A DNA stretch of 64,000 nt from Aquimarina pacifica. Lineage in GTDB: Bacteria; Bacteroidota; Bacteroidia; Flavobacteriales; Flavobacteriaceae. Shown one piece after another: positions 18,814 through 27,561 of the stretch; position 1 is the stretch's first letter, and each line of letters begins with the position of its first letter. The stretch lies in NCBI RefSeq assembly GCF_000520955.1, contig NZ_JACC01000003.1:124001-188000 (forward strand), given 5' to 3'. Both the position numbers and the translations under genes were made by a program. The notes beneath the pieces were generated by a model that was given only the letters and a program-made list of their open reading frames with translations, searched no databases and was not told the origin of the DNA.

Positions 18814-20016
18814 TTATAAGATCAACAAATTAATATCTCTATAAGAAAGATCAAACCAATCAGCTATTGGTTTACTAGTAAGAATACCATGATAAAAGTA
18901 CAGTCCGTTTTTTAAACCTCTGTCAAAACGTACGGCATTTTCGATTCCTCCTTCATCTCCTATTTGTAAAAGGTAGGGGGTGAAGATATTACTAATTGAT
19001 AGGGACGACGTTCTTGCATATCTTGAAGGGATATTAGGTACACAATAATGTACCACACCATGTTTTTTAAAAGTTGGATGATCATGAGTTGTCACTTCAC
19101 TTGTTTCTATACATCCTCCTGTGTCTATACTTACATCGATAATAACTGCTCCGGTTTTCATGCGTTCTACCATGCTTTCTGTAACAATTATTGGAGCTCT
19201 ATTTTTTCCCCTTTTGGCACCAATGACTACATCACAGCGACGCAATGCTTTCAGAAGATTTTTTGGTTGAATCGTAGATGTGTATAAAGGACGCCCTACA
19301 TTGGTTTGTATTCGACGTAACTTAGTAATCGAATTATCGAATACTTTTACTCCAGCTCCTAAACCTATGGCAGAACGAACTGCAAATTCACCAACGGTAC
19401 CTGCTCCTATAATAACGACTTCTACAGGAGGAACACCACTGATATTTCCCATCATTAAACCTGATCCAAAAGGAGTCGCGCTGCTCATTAATTCTGATGC
19501 TATCAGTACTGATGCTGTACCAGCTATTTCACTTAATGCACGAACGGCAGGGTATGCTCCATCAGAATCTCTTATAAATTCAAAACCTAATGCTGTGATT
19601 CTCTTTTTTGCTAATTCCTGAAAATATTCTTTAGATTGTGTCTTAAGTTGTAATGCTGATATTAATACTGTTTGAGGATTTATTAGCCCCAATTCTTCAA
19701 TAGAAGGTGGTTCTACTTTAAGAATTATCGGGCAACTAAAGACTTTTGATTTATCATTGGTAATTTCTGCACCTGCTTCACTATAATCACGATCTGTAAA
19801 ACTAGCGCCGATACCCGCATTAGTTTCTAGCAATACCCTATGACCATGTGCAGTTAATGCAGCAACGGCATCAGGGGTAAGACAAATTCGTTTTTCTTGA
19901 TAATGTGTTTCTTTAGGGATTCCTATAAAGAGTTTTCCTTTTTTACGCGCTACTTCTATCATTTCTTCCTGTGGTAGCAGCTGCTCTTTGGTAAAAGGAT
20001 ATGTCGGTTTACTCAT
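18814..20016 (-). CDS. ald: Alanine dehydrogenase
   Basis: A 400-residue NAD-dependent alanine dehydrogenase that interconverts L-alanine and pyruvate plus ammonia. The N-terminal substrate domain has GIPKETHYQEKRICLTPDAV, and the Rossmann domain has VVIIGAGTVGEFAVRSAIGL near residue 205. The catalytic-loop region GAKRGKNRAPIIV and VDISVDTGGC-like segments (here VIIDVSIDTGGCIETS) are recognisable. At 400 residues it is the longer Bacteroidota version, not the 371-residue type. It follows tsaE after 207 bases on the same strand, a gene order I associate with this group together with porX. Confidence 0.93.
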   Translation of the reverse strand: MSKPTYPFTKEQLLPQEEMIEVARKKGKLFIGIPKETHYQEKRICLTPDAVAALTAHGHRVLLETNAGIGASFTDRDYSEAGAEITNDKSKVFSCPIILKVEPPSIEELGLINPQTVLISALQLKTQSKEYFQELAKKRITALGFEFIRDSDGAYPAVRALSEIAGTASVLIASELMSSATPFGSGLMMGNISGVPPVEVVIIGAGTVGEFAVRSAIGLGAGVKVFDNSITKLRRIQTNVGRPLYTSTIQPKNLLKALRRCDVVIGAKRGKNRAPIIVTESMVERMKTGAVIIDVSIDTGGCIETSEVTTHDHPTFKKHGVVHYCVPNIPSRYARTSSLSISNIFTPYLLQIGDEGGIENAVRFDRGLKNGLYFYHGILTSKPIADWFDLSYRDINLLIL

Positions 20017-20223
20017 TTGTGTGAAATTGTGTAACTCAAATTACGAATAAAAAAGCTAACAAAACAAATTAGATCATTGATTTGATATTATATTATTGGT
20101 AATCAGTGTTTAGGTGTAATGTGTTTAGACGTTTTGATTTTTATGAAATCTACCTCATTGAAGATGCCTTATGACAACTTTAATTTGAGTTTTTGATCTA
20201 TGGGTACTAGATTTTTTGCATCT

Positions 20224-20625
20224 TTAAATAGATAGGACCCGTTTATCAGTATCTAATATATTGATCTTGATTTTTATACTATTATTAGGAAGTAAATTTT
20301 GTACTTTATCAGGCCATTCTATAAATACCCATTCTCCAGAATCGAGATATTCTTCGAAGCCGATGTGGTATGCTTCTTCTTCGTCCTCAATTCTATAAAA
20401 ATCAAAATGATAAATGGTTGCTGTATCACCTTTGTACTCATTAACTAAAGAAAATGTAGGGCTAGAAATGACATCCTGAACGCCCAACTGTTTGCATATT
20501 TCTTTTATTAAAGTTGTTTTTCCTACCCCCATATCACCATCAAACAACACAATTTTATGTGATATTTTTGATAATAATTGCTTTGCTACATCAGGTAATT
20601 CCTGCAAATTATATTCAATAGTCAT
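20224..20625 (-). CDS. tsaE: tRNA threonylcarbamoyladenosine biosynthesis ATPase TsaE
   Basis: A 133-residue small P-loop ATPase with GDMGVGKTTLIKEICKQLG (Walker A), SSPTFSLVNEY and HFDFYRIEDEEEAYHIGFEE, all diagnostic for TsaE. It works with TsaB and TsaD to place the t6A modification at position 37 of ANN-decoding tRNAs. It is cytoplasmic and of normal length. It follows porX on the same strand, but a 150-base gap holding a perfect 22-base inverted repeat separates them, so the two may not share one transcript. Confidence 0.95.
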   Translation of the reverse strand: MTIEYNLQELPDVAKQLLSKISHKIVLFDGDMGVGKTTLIKEICKQLGVQDVISSPTFSLVNEYKGDTATIYHFDFYRIEDEEEAYHIGFEEYLDSGEWVFIEWPDKVQNLLPNNSIKIKINILDTDKRVLSI

Positions 20626-20674
20626 TTTAACGTAATAAATTTAATCCAAAAAAAAACTATAAATAGCGCTTTAT

Positions 20675-20735
20675 TTTTGGATGTATTAAAGTTGAAAACA
20701 AATATAAAAAGTATTCAACTTTAATACATCCAAAA
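20675..20735. repeat. Perfect 22-base inverted repeat between porX and tsaE
   Basis: The arms at 20675-20696 and 20714-20735 are exact reverse complements over 22 bases, separated by a 17-base A-rich loop. The left arm begins TTTTGGATGTATTAAAG. No T-tract follows on either strand, so it is not a standard intrinsic terminator. It could be a stabilising 3' hairpin for porX mRNA, a processing site, or a very small mobile-repeat unit. Confidence 0.7.
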
Positions 20736-20775
20736 GGGTATCGATTTGTTAATATCAAATCTTTTTATTTAATGC

Positions 20776-22326
20776 TTATCTGGGGTTTAATACGACAAAA
20801 GGGATTACCATTTCTTCGAGTGAAACTCCACCATGTTGATAGGTGTTTCTGTAATATCCTACGTAATGATTGTAATTATTGGGATAAGCAAAAAAGTAAT
20901 CACCTTTGGCAAAAATAAAAGAACTACTCATGTTAATTGATGGTAGGTGAATTTTTTTAGGATCAGTAGCTTCTAGGACTTCTTTTCTTTCATATGTCAG
21001 GCTTTTACCTGTTTTATATCTCAAGTTTAAGCTGGTGTTTTTGTCGCCAATAACTTTTGAAGGATTATTTACATTAATTGTCCCATGATCCGTAGTTATT
21101 AAAAGTTTGAAACCTAATTGTTGAGCTTGCTGAATCATTTCTAAAAGAGGAGAGTTTTTAAACCAACTTTGGGTTAATGATCTATAAGATTTATCATTAG
21201 ATGCTAATTCTTTAATTACCTCCATTTCAGTTTTGCTATGCGAAAGCATATCTACAAAATTGTATACTACAACAGTTAAGTCATTGTCTTTTAATCCTTT
21301 AAAATTTGCTGCTAGCGTCTTTCCAGATCTTTCATTTGTAATTTTATAATACTCGTGTTTAATGTCTAGTCCGAGTCTTTGCAGTTGCGCAGTAAGAAAT
21401 TCATTTTCATTCATGTTTTTTCCTCCCTCATCAGTGTCATCCAACCATAAGTCCGGATGTTTCTTTTTCATTTCAGAAGGCATTAGTCCAGAAAAGATTG
21501 CATTTCGTGCATATTGCGTTGCAGTAGGTAAAATGCTACAGTAAGAAGATTCTTGTTCTTTTTTGTAATAATTATTGACGATAGGCTCAAAAGCTTTCCA
21601 TTGATCGTAACGTAAATTATCAATTACAACAAGGAGGGTAGGTTGGTTTTTGCTAATTTCGGGAACAATTTTTTCTTTAAAAAGAGTGTGGGACATTATA
21701 GGAGATTCTGCATGCCCATTAAACCAATCTGGATAATTATTATCAATGAATTTACAAAATTGCGAATTGGCTTCAACTTTCTGAGATTCTAAAATCTCAA
21801 ACATACCCGTGTCTTCGATACCCTCAAGTTCTAACTCCCAGTAGATTAAACGTTGATACAACTCCGACCATTCTTCATACGAATTAACCATCGCCATATC
21901 CATAGCGATTTTTCTAAACTCTTGTTGGTAATTAGAGGTTGTTTTTTCTGATACTAAACGAGAATTGTCGAGATTCTTTTTGAGGCTTAATAGTATTTGA
22001 TTAGGGTTAACTGGTTTAATTAGGTAATCCGCAATTTTACTCCCGATAGCCTCTTCCATAATGTATTCTTCCTCACTTTTGGTAATCATAACAACAGGAA
22101 CACTATCTTTTTTCTCTTTAATTTCTGCTAATGTCTCAATACCAGAAAGGCCAGGCATATTTTCATCAAGAAAAATAATGTCATAGTTGTTTTCTTCTAA
22201 TATTTCTAGAGCCTCGGTACCACTTTGACATTTAGTAACCTCATAATTTTTCTTTTCTAAAAATAATATATGTGGTTTAAGTAAATCAATCTCATCATCT
22301 ACCCATAATATCTTTATTTTACTCAT
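20776..22326 (-). CDS. porX: PorX: response regulator with PglZ domain, T9SS regulator
   Basis: A 516-residue protein with an N-terminal receiver domain (acidic pair D10/D11, phospho-acceptor D54 in IIFLDENMPG, Lys in VMITKS) and a C-terminal PglZ domain of the alkaline phosphatase superfamily (VVIDNLRYDQW, LLITTDHGTINV, YQHGGVSLEEMV). Studied PorX proteins are phosphorylated by PorY, act with the ECF factor SigP to control type 9 secretion genes, and have nucleotide phosphodiesterase activity. Its presence implies a T9SS in this organism. No PorY or T9SS structural gene lies in the window. It diverges from the HD-domain gene. Confidence 0.94.
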   Translation of the reverse strand: MSKIKILWVDDEIDLLKPHILFLEKKNYEVTKCQSGTEALEILEENNYDIIFLDENMPGLSGIETLAEIKEKKDSVPVVMITKSEEEYIMEEAIGSKIADYLIKPVNPNQILLSLKKNLDNSRLVSEKTTSNYQQEFRKIAMDMAMVNSYEEWSELYQRLIYWELELEGIEDTGMFEILESQKVEANSQFCKFIDNNYPDWFNGHAESPIMSHTLFKEKIVPEISKNQPTLLVVIDNLRYDQWKAFEPIVNNYYKKEQESSYCSILPTATQYARNAIFSGLMPSEMKKKHPDLWLDDTDEGGKNMNENEFLTAQLQRLGLDIKHEYYKITNERSGKTLAANFKGLKDNDLTVVVYNFVDMLSHSKTEMEVIKELASNDKSYRSLTQSWFKNSPLLEMIQQAQQLGFKLLITTDHGTINVNNPSKVIGDKNTSLNLRYKTGKSLTYERKEVLEATDPKKIHLPSINMSSSFIFAKGDYFFAYPNNYNHYVGYYRNTYQHGGVSLEEMVIPFVVLNPR

Positions 22327-22460
22327 TATAATTTTAATTTTAATTACGTATTTACCTAAAATAATACTTAAGTCTTATTTAAATGTAAAAAGTTCATCAA
22401 TTTTAATTCATTTTGAAATATCCATATATGTATATTTGCTCATGTAAAGGTAAAGTGAAC

Positions 22461-23690
22461 TTGAAAAAGAGAAATAAGCTTAAAATATTAAACGACCCAA
22501 TTTACGGTTTTATTACGATACCGAATGAACAAATTTTTGATCTTATAGAACATAAATATTTTCAAAGATTGCGTCGTATTTCACAGATGGGACTGTCATA
22601 TTTGGTCTATCCGGGAGCACATCATACACGTTTTCATCATGCATTGGGGTGTATGCATCTAATGCAAAAATCAGTGAGAGTCCTTCGTTTTAAAGGAGTT
22701 AATATTTCTGAAGAAGAAGAAAACGCTTTGTATGTAGCTATTCTATTGCATGATATTGGGCATGGTCCATTTTCTCATGCTATGGAGCATAGTATCGTAA
22801 ATGAAGTGAATCATGAGTCCATTTCATTGATGTTTATGGAACAAATTAATGAAGAATTTAACGGGAGTTTAACGTTGGCTATTCAAATTTTTAAAGGAGA
22901 GTATCATCGTAATTTTCTTCATCAATTGATTTCTAGTCAGCTTGATATGGATCGTTTGGACTATCTTAAGCGGGATAGCTTTTATACAGGTGTGGCAGAA
23001 GGAAACATCAATAGTGAACGATTAATTACAATGTTAACCGTTGTTAATGATGAATTAGTTATCGAAGATAAAGGAATTTATTCGGTAGAGAAGTTTCTAT
23101 TATCAAGACGTTTGATGTATTGGCAGGTGTATCTACATAAAACGAGTTTAGTTGCAGAAAATATACTCATTAGAGTTTTACAAAGAGCAAAAGAACTTTC
23201 TAATCAAGGAGTATCCTTAAAAGCGAGTCAAGCTCTTACATTTTTTCTTCAAAATAAGATAATTGCCGAAAACTTTACACCAGAAGTATTGTCTATGTTT
23301 TCTAAGTTGGATGATTATGATATCATCTGGGCAATGAAGGAATGGACTAATTCTGATGATTTTATTTTAAGAAAATTATCTAAAATGATCATTGAGAGAG
23401 ATTTACTAAAGGTGAAAATAAAAAACAAGCCATTTGGTTTAGATAAAAAAGAAAATCACATTAAAAAAATAAAAGAAAAATATAAAATTTCTGATCAGGA
23501 AGCTCATTATTTCGTTTTTGAAGGTTCTATCTCTAATCAGGCCTATCATCAGAATAAGCAGAATATCAATATTCTATACAAATCAGGTAAAATAGTAGAT
23601 ATTGTTAAGGCGACAGACCAATTTAATTTAGAAGCATTATCAAAACCTGTAACCAAATATTTTATGTGCCATCCCAAGTACAAACATTAA
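22461..23690 (+). CDS. HD-domain phosphohydrolase (dGTPase-like)
   Basis: A protein of about 409 residues with an HD domain: HHTRFHHALGCMHLM carries the first metal histidine and LHDIGHGPFSHAME the HD pair. The layout resembles SAMHD1/dGTPase-like triphosphohydrolases, but the substrate is not established. The frame has no ATG near conserved sequence. TTG codons occur at 22413 and 22461, with a GTG between. I chose 22461 because conserved residues (NKLKILNDPIYGF) begin immediately after it. It precedes lpxD by 24 bases and is widely found just ahead of the lipid A genes in this group. Confidence 0.88.
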   Translation: MKKRNKLKILNDPIYGFITIPNEQIFDLIEHKYFQRLRRISQMGLSYLVYPGAHHTRFHHALGCMHLMQKSVRVLRFKGVNISEEEENALYVAILLHDIGHGPFSHAMEHSIVNEVNHESISLMFMEQINEEFNGSLTLAIQIFKGEYHRNFLHQLISSQLDMDRLDYLKRDSFYTGVAEGNINSERLITMLTVVNDELVIEDKGIYSVEKFLLSRRLMYWQVYLHKTSLVAENILIRVLQRAKELSNQGVSLKASQALTFFLQNKIIAENFTPEVLSMFSKLDDYDIIWAMKEWTNSDDFILRKLSKMIIERDLLKVKIKNKPFGLDKKENHIKKIKEKYKISDQEAHYFVFEGSISNQAYHQNKQNINILYKSGKIVDIVKATDQFNLEALSKPVTKYFMCHPKYKH

Positions 23691-23701
23691 TACATTTTTT
23701 A

Positions 23702-23709
23702 TACTTTTG
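23702..23709 (+). promoter_or_regulatory. Candidate -7 box close to the lpxD start
   Basis: TACTTTTG fits TAnnTTTG and ends only 5 bases before the lpxD ATG at 23715. If used, transcription would begin at or beside the start codon, giving a leaderless lpxD message. No convincing -33 TTG is present, so this may be chance. Confidence 0.3.
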
Positions 23710-23714
23710 CTAGA

Positions 23715-24743
23715 ATGATTTTTACAGCCACACAAATTGCGGGTATTTTAAACGGAGAAGTCGAGGGAGATGAAACCGTTGAAGTATCTAAACTTGCGAA
23801 AATAGAGGAAGGTACGGAAGGAACATTGACTTTTTTGTCGAATCCAAAATACACTCCGTATATTTATTCTACGAATGCTTCAATTACTATTGTTGATAAG
23901 AACTTTGAGGCAGAATCTCAAATTAAAACAACACTAATACGTGTTGATGATGCTTATAAAGCTTTTTCTAAGCTATTAGAATATTATAATATGGTTAAGC
24001 TCAATAAAACAGGAATTGAACAACCTTGTTTTATTGCGAAAACAGCAGCGTATAATGAGGATATTTATTTAGGAGCTTTCTCATATATTTCTGAAAATGT
24101 AAAAATTGGTAAAAATGTAAAGGTTTTTCCAAATGTATATATTGGAGACAATGTAATTATCGGTGACAATGTAGTAGTGTTTTCTGGAGCCAAAATATAT
24201 TCAGAAACAATTATTGGTAATGATTGTGTCATTCATAGCGGCGTTATAATAGGAGCAGATGGTTTTGGTTTTACACCTAATGAAACTGGAGAATATAGTA
24301 AGGTGCCCCAGACAGGAAATGTGGTTATAGAAGATCATGTAGATGTAGGTGCAGGAACAACTATAGATAGAGCGACATTAGGGTCCACAGTAATTAGAAA
24401 AGGAGTCAAATTAGACAATCAAATACAAATAGCTCACAATGTTGAGATAGGTGAGCATACAGCAATTGCAGCACAAACAGGTATTGCAGGATCGACAAAA
24501 ATAGGCAAATACTGCCTAATAGGAGGTCAGGTAGGTATCGCGGGACATTTGATCATTGGTGATAGAGTAAAAATCCAAGCACAGTCTGGGATAGGAAGAA
24601 ATATCAAAGATGAAGAAGTGATTCAAGGATCACCTGCACTGGGATATTCTGATTATAATAAATCATATGTGCATTTCAAAAACCTTCCCAAAATAGTGGA
24701 TAGATTATACAAACTAGAGAAAAAGATAAACAATAATGAGTGA
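23715..24743 (+). CDS. lpxD: UDP-3-O-acylglucosamine N-acyltransferase
   Basis: LpxD adds the second 3-hydroxyacyl chain in lipid A biosynthesis. This 342-residue protein has the N-terminal uridine-binding domain (TFLSNPKYTPYIYST) and a left-handed beta helix of hexapeptide repeats. The catalytic His lies in LDNQIQIAHNVEIG and the typical IGADGFGFTPNETG segment is present. Its last codons overlap the lpxC/fabZ start by 8 bases (AATAATGAGTGA), so the two are translationally coupled. It is the canonical LpxD, in contrast to the shorter paralogue at 27.6 kb. Confidence 0.95.
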   Translation: MIFTATQIAGILNGEVEGDETVEVSKLAKIEEGTEGTLTFLSNPKYTPYIYSTNASITIVDKNFEAESQIKTTLIRVDDAYKAFSKLLEYYNMVKLNKTGIEQPCFIAKTAAYNEDIYLGAFSYISENVKIGKNVKVFPNVYIGDNVIIGDNVVVFSGAKIYSETIIGNDCVIHSGVIIGADGFGFTPNETGEYSKVPQTGNVVIEDHVDVGAGTTIDRATLGSTVIRKGVKLDNQIQIAHNVEIGEHTAIAAQTGIAGSTKIGKYCLIGGQVGIAGHLIIGDRVKIQAQSGIGRNIKDEEVIQGSPALGYSDYNKSYVHFKNLPKIVDRLYKLEKKINNNE

Positions 24744-26139
24744 TGTTGTCCTAAGCAAACAAAGAACCATTAAAAAAGAGGTCAAACTTACGGGTGTTGG
24801 TTTGCACACGGGAAGAGAAGTAACCTTAATTTTTAAGCCAGCTCCAGAAAATCATGGATATGCATTTTGCCGAGTTGATTTAGAAGGAAACCCTATCATA
24901 GAAGCAGATGCGAATTATGTAGTTAATACACAGAGGGGGACAAATTTAGAGAAAAATGGTGTTAATATTCAGACGTCAGAGCATGTCCTTGCGGCATGTG
25001 TCGGGTTAGAAATTGATAACTTGTTGATAGAATTAGATGCTGCCGAACCTCCAATCATGGATGGCTCCAGTAAATTTTTTATTGAGGCATTAGAAAAAGC
25101 CGGGATACAAGAACAAGAAGCTGAAAGGCATGAGTATATTGTCAAAGATGTGATTTCTTATGTAGATGAAGAATCAGGGAGTGAGATCATTGTGATGCCA
25201 TCAGATGAGTATCAGGTCACTACAATGGTGGACTTTGGGACAAAAGTTTTAGGTACTCAAAATGCATCATTAAAACACCTTTCTAATTTCAAAAAAGACA
25301 TAGCAAATGCAAGAACTTTTAGCTTTTTGCATGAATTAGAAATGTTATTAGAGCATGGATTAATAAAAGGAGGAGATCTTAATAATGCAATCGTTTATGT
25401 AGACAAAGAGCTTAATGAGAGTACTATGGAACGATTAAAGGTTGCCTTTGGGAAAGAATCTATAGCTATAAAACCAAATGGAATACTGGACAACCTAACG
25501 CTGCACTATCCCAATGAGGCAGCCCGACACAAATTACTTGATGTAATCGGTGATTTAGCGTTGATAGGTACGAGAATACGAGGAAAAGTTATTGCAAACA
25601 AACCTGGACATTTCGTAAATACTCAGTTTGCTAAGAAGTTGGCAAAAATAATTAAAATAGAAAAGCGAAATAAGGTTCCTCAATTTGATCTTTTTGCACC
25701 TCCATTGATGGATATTAATAAGATCATGCAAATGTTACCACATAGAGCCCCATTTCTTCTGATAGATAGAATTTTGGAAATGTCTGATAAGCATGTGGTG
25801 GGTCTTAAAAATGTAACGATGAATGAACCGTTTTTTACTGGGCATTTTCCAGGAGCTCCAGTAATGCCAGGGGTACTACAGGTAGAAGCGATGGCACAGA
25901 CAGGTGGGATATTAGCATTAAGCACAGTTCCCGACCCAGAAAACTATCTCACATATTTTATGAAGATAGATAAAGTTAAATTTAAACAACAAGTTTTACC
26001 AGGAGATACCCTTATATTTAAGCTAGAACTTATTACACCAATACGAAGAGGTATATGTCATATGCAAGCATTTGCTTATGCCAATGGAAAATTAGTAACA
26101 GAGGCTGAGCTTATGGCGCAAATTGTAAAAACAAAATAA
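24736..26139 (+). CDS. lpxC/fabZ: Bifunctional LpxC deacetylase / FabZ dehydratase
   Basis: A 467-residue fusion. Residues 1 to about 310 are UDP-3-O-acyl-GlcNAc deacetylase, the committed step of lipid A synthesis, with the zinc-site segments SEHVLAACVGL and the KPGHFVNTQFAKKLA end. Residues about 320-467 are (3R)-hydroxyacyl-ACP dehydratase with LPHRAPFLLIDRI and HFPGAPVMPGVLQVEAMAQ. This fusion is characteristic of Bacteroidota and couples the enzymes that compete for 3-hydroxyacyl-ACP. It overlaps lpxD by 8 bases and is followed by lpxA after 7 bases. The start is fixed by the overlap and the conserved KQRTIKKEVKLTGVGLHTG. Confidence 0.97.
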   Translation: MSDVVLSKQRTIKKEVKLTGVGLHTGREVTLIFKPAPENHGYAFCRVDLEGNPIIEADANYVVNTQRGTNLEKNGVNIQTSEHVLAACVGLEIDNLLIELDAAEPPIMDGSSKFFIEALEKAGIQEQEAERHEYIVKDVISYVDEESGSEIIVMPSDEYQVTTMVDFGTKVLGTQNASLKHLSNFKKDIANARTFSFLHELEMLLEHGLIKGGDLNNAIVYVDKELNESTMERLKVAFGKESIAIKPNGILDNLTLHYPNEAARHKLLDVIGDLALIGTRIRGKVIANKPGHFVNTQFAKKLAKIIKIEKRNKVPQFDLFAPPLMDINKIMQMLPHRAPFLLIDRILEMSDKHVVGLKNVTMNEPFFTGHFPGAPVMPGVLQVEAMAQTGGILALSTVPDPENYLTYFMKIDKVKFKQQVLPGDTLIFKLELITPIRRGICHMQAFAYANGKLVTEAELMAQIVKTK

Positions 26140-26146
26140 AAAACAG

Positions 26147-26929
26147 ATGAATCAACCTTTAGCATACGTTCATCCAGGAGCAAAAATAGCAAAGAATGTA
26201 GTAATTGAACCTTTTACTACAATCCATAATAATGTAGTAATAGGAGAAGGAACTTGGATAGGTTCTAACGTAACCATTATGGAAGGTGCTCGTATTGGAA
26301 AAAATTGTAGTATTTTCCCAGGAGCAGTTATTTCTGCAACCCCACAAGACAAAAAGTTTAATGATGAAGACACGATTACCGAAATAGGTGATAACACAAC
26401 GATAAGAGAGTGTGTTACAATCAATAGAGGTACCACCGATAGAATGAAAACTAAAATAGGTAAGAATTGTTGGATTATGGCATATTGCCATATTGCTCAT
26501 GACTGTATTGTTGGTGATAATTGTATTTTTTCTAATAATAGTACGTTAGCCGGGCATATTAATGTAGGTGATTATGTGGTACTAGCAGGTATGGCAGCTG
26601 TGCAACAATTTTGTAGTATTGGTAATCATGCATTTGTTACTGGTGGGTCTTTAGTACGAAAAGATGTACCACCTTATGTAAAAGCAGCAAGAGAACCATT
26701 ATCTTATGTCGGAATTAACTCTATCGGATTAAGAAGAAGAGGGTTTACCACAGAAAAAATTAGAGAAGTACAGAATATATATAGAATTTTATATCAAAAA
26801 AATTACAATAATTCTCAAGCAGTAGCGATCATTGAAGCAGAAATGGAAGCAACACCAGAAAGAGATGAAGTTTTAGAATTCATAAAAAACTCTCAAAGAG
26901 GTATTATGAAAGGATATTTCTCTAATTAA
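26147..26929 (+). CDS. lpxA: UDP-N-acetylglucosamine acyltransferase
   Basis: LpxA catalyses the first acylation in lipid A synthesis. The 260-residue protein has the hexapeptide-repeat beta helix (YVHPGAKIAKNVVIEPFTTI), the catalytic-His segment AYCHIAHDCIVGDNC and the helical C-terminal domain with GLRRRGFTTEKIREVQNIYR. It follows lpxC/fabZ after 7 bases and completes the lpxD-lpxC/fabZ-lpxA core. The length is normal. efp follows after 44 bases. Confidence 0.96.
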   Translation: MNQPLAYVHPGAKIAKNVVIEPFTTIHNNVVIGEGTWIGSNVTIMEGARIGKNCSIFPGAVISATPQDKKFNDEDTITEIGDNTTIRECVTINRGTTDRMKTKIGKNCWIMAYCHIAHDCIVGDNCIFSNNSTLAGHINVGDYVVLAGMAAVQQFCSIGNHAFVTGGSLVRKDVPPYVKAAREPLSYVGINSIGLRRRGFTTEKIREVQNIYRILYQKNYNNSQAVAIIEAEMEATPERDEVLEFIKNSQRGIMKGYFSN

Positions 26930-26973
26930 TATATTAGATTAAATAATTAATAAGAAATTAAAGAATCGTAGTA

Positions 26974-27540
26974 ATGGCAAGTACAAGTGATATTAGAAAT
27001 GGATTGTGTATTAAGTACAATCATGATATATATAAAATTATTGAATTTTTACATGTAAAACCAGGTAAAGGACCTGCTTTTGTACGTACAAAATTGAAAA
27101 GTGTAACTACAGGAAAAGTGATTGATAATACATTTTCTGCCGGACATAAAATCGATGATGTAAGAGTTGAGACGCATAAATTTCAATTTTTATATCCAGA
27201 AGGAGATACTTATCACTTTATGAACACCGAGGACTATAACCAGATTACTTTAGAAAAAACAAGTCTCGATGCTCCGGGATTATTAAAGGAAGGAGAGGTA
27301 GTTACCATAATTATTAACTCAGAAGATCAAATGCCACTCTCTGTAGAAATGCCTGCAAGTGTGATATTAGAGGTTACGGCGACAGAACCAGGAGTAAAAG
27401 GAAATACTGCTACCAACGCCACAAAGCCCGCTACAGTAGAGACCGGAGCAGAAGTAATGGTGCCACTTTTTATAAACGAAGGTGATAAAATAAAAGTTGA
27501 GACAGAAAAAGGTACGTACAAAGAAAGAATCAAAGAATAA
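26974..27540 (+). CDS. efp: Translation elongation factor P
   Basis: EF-P relieves ribosomes stalled at polyproline stretches. This 188-residue protein has the three beta-barrel domains. The loop that is modified in many species is VKPGKGPAFV with a lysine at position 32, equivalent to K34 of E. coli. The C-terminal OB domain ends with INEGDKIKVETEKGTYKER. It is embedded between lpxA and the second lpxD-like gene. I see no functional link to lipid A; the arrangement is a recurrent gene order in this group. Confidence 0.97.
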   Translation: MASTSDIRNGLCIKYNHDIYKIIEFLHVKPGKGPAFVRTKLKSVTTGKVIDNTFSAGHKIDDVRVETHKFQFLYPEGDTYHFMNTEDYNQITLEKTSLDAPGLLKEGEVVTIIINSEDQMPLSVEMPASVILEVTATEPGVKGNTATNATKPATVETGAEVMVPLFINEGDKIKVETEKGTYKERIKE

Positions 27541-27561
27541 ATCCTTTTCTCAATTTTTATA

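Noticed and set aside
26159..26500. Open frames on the minus strand inside lpxA
   Set aside because: They run antisense through the lpxA hexapeptide repeats, show no domain, and have composition expected of a shadow frame.
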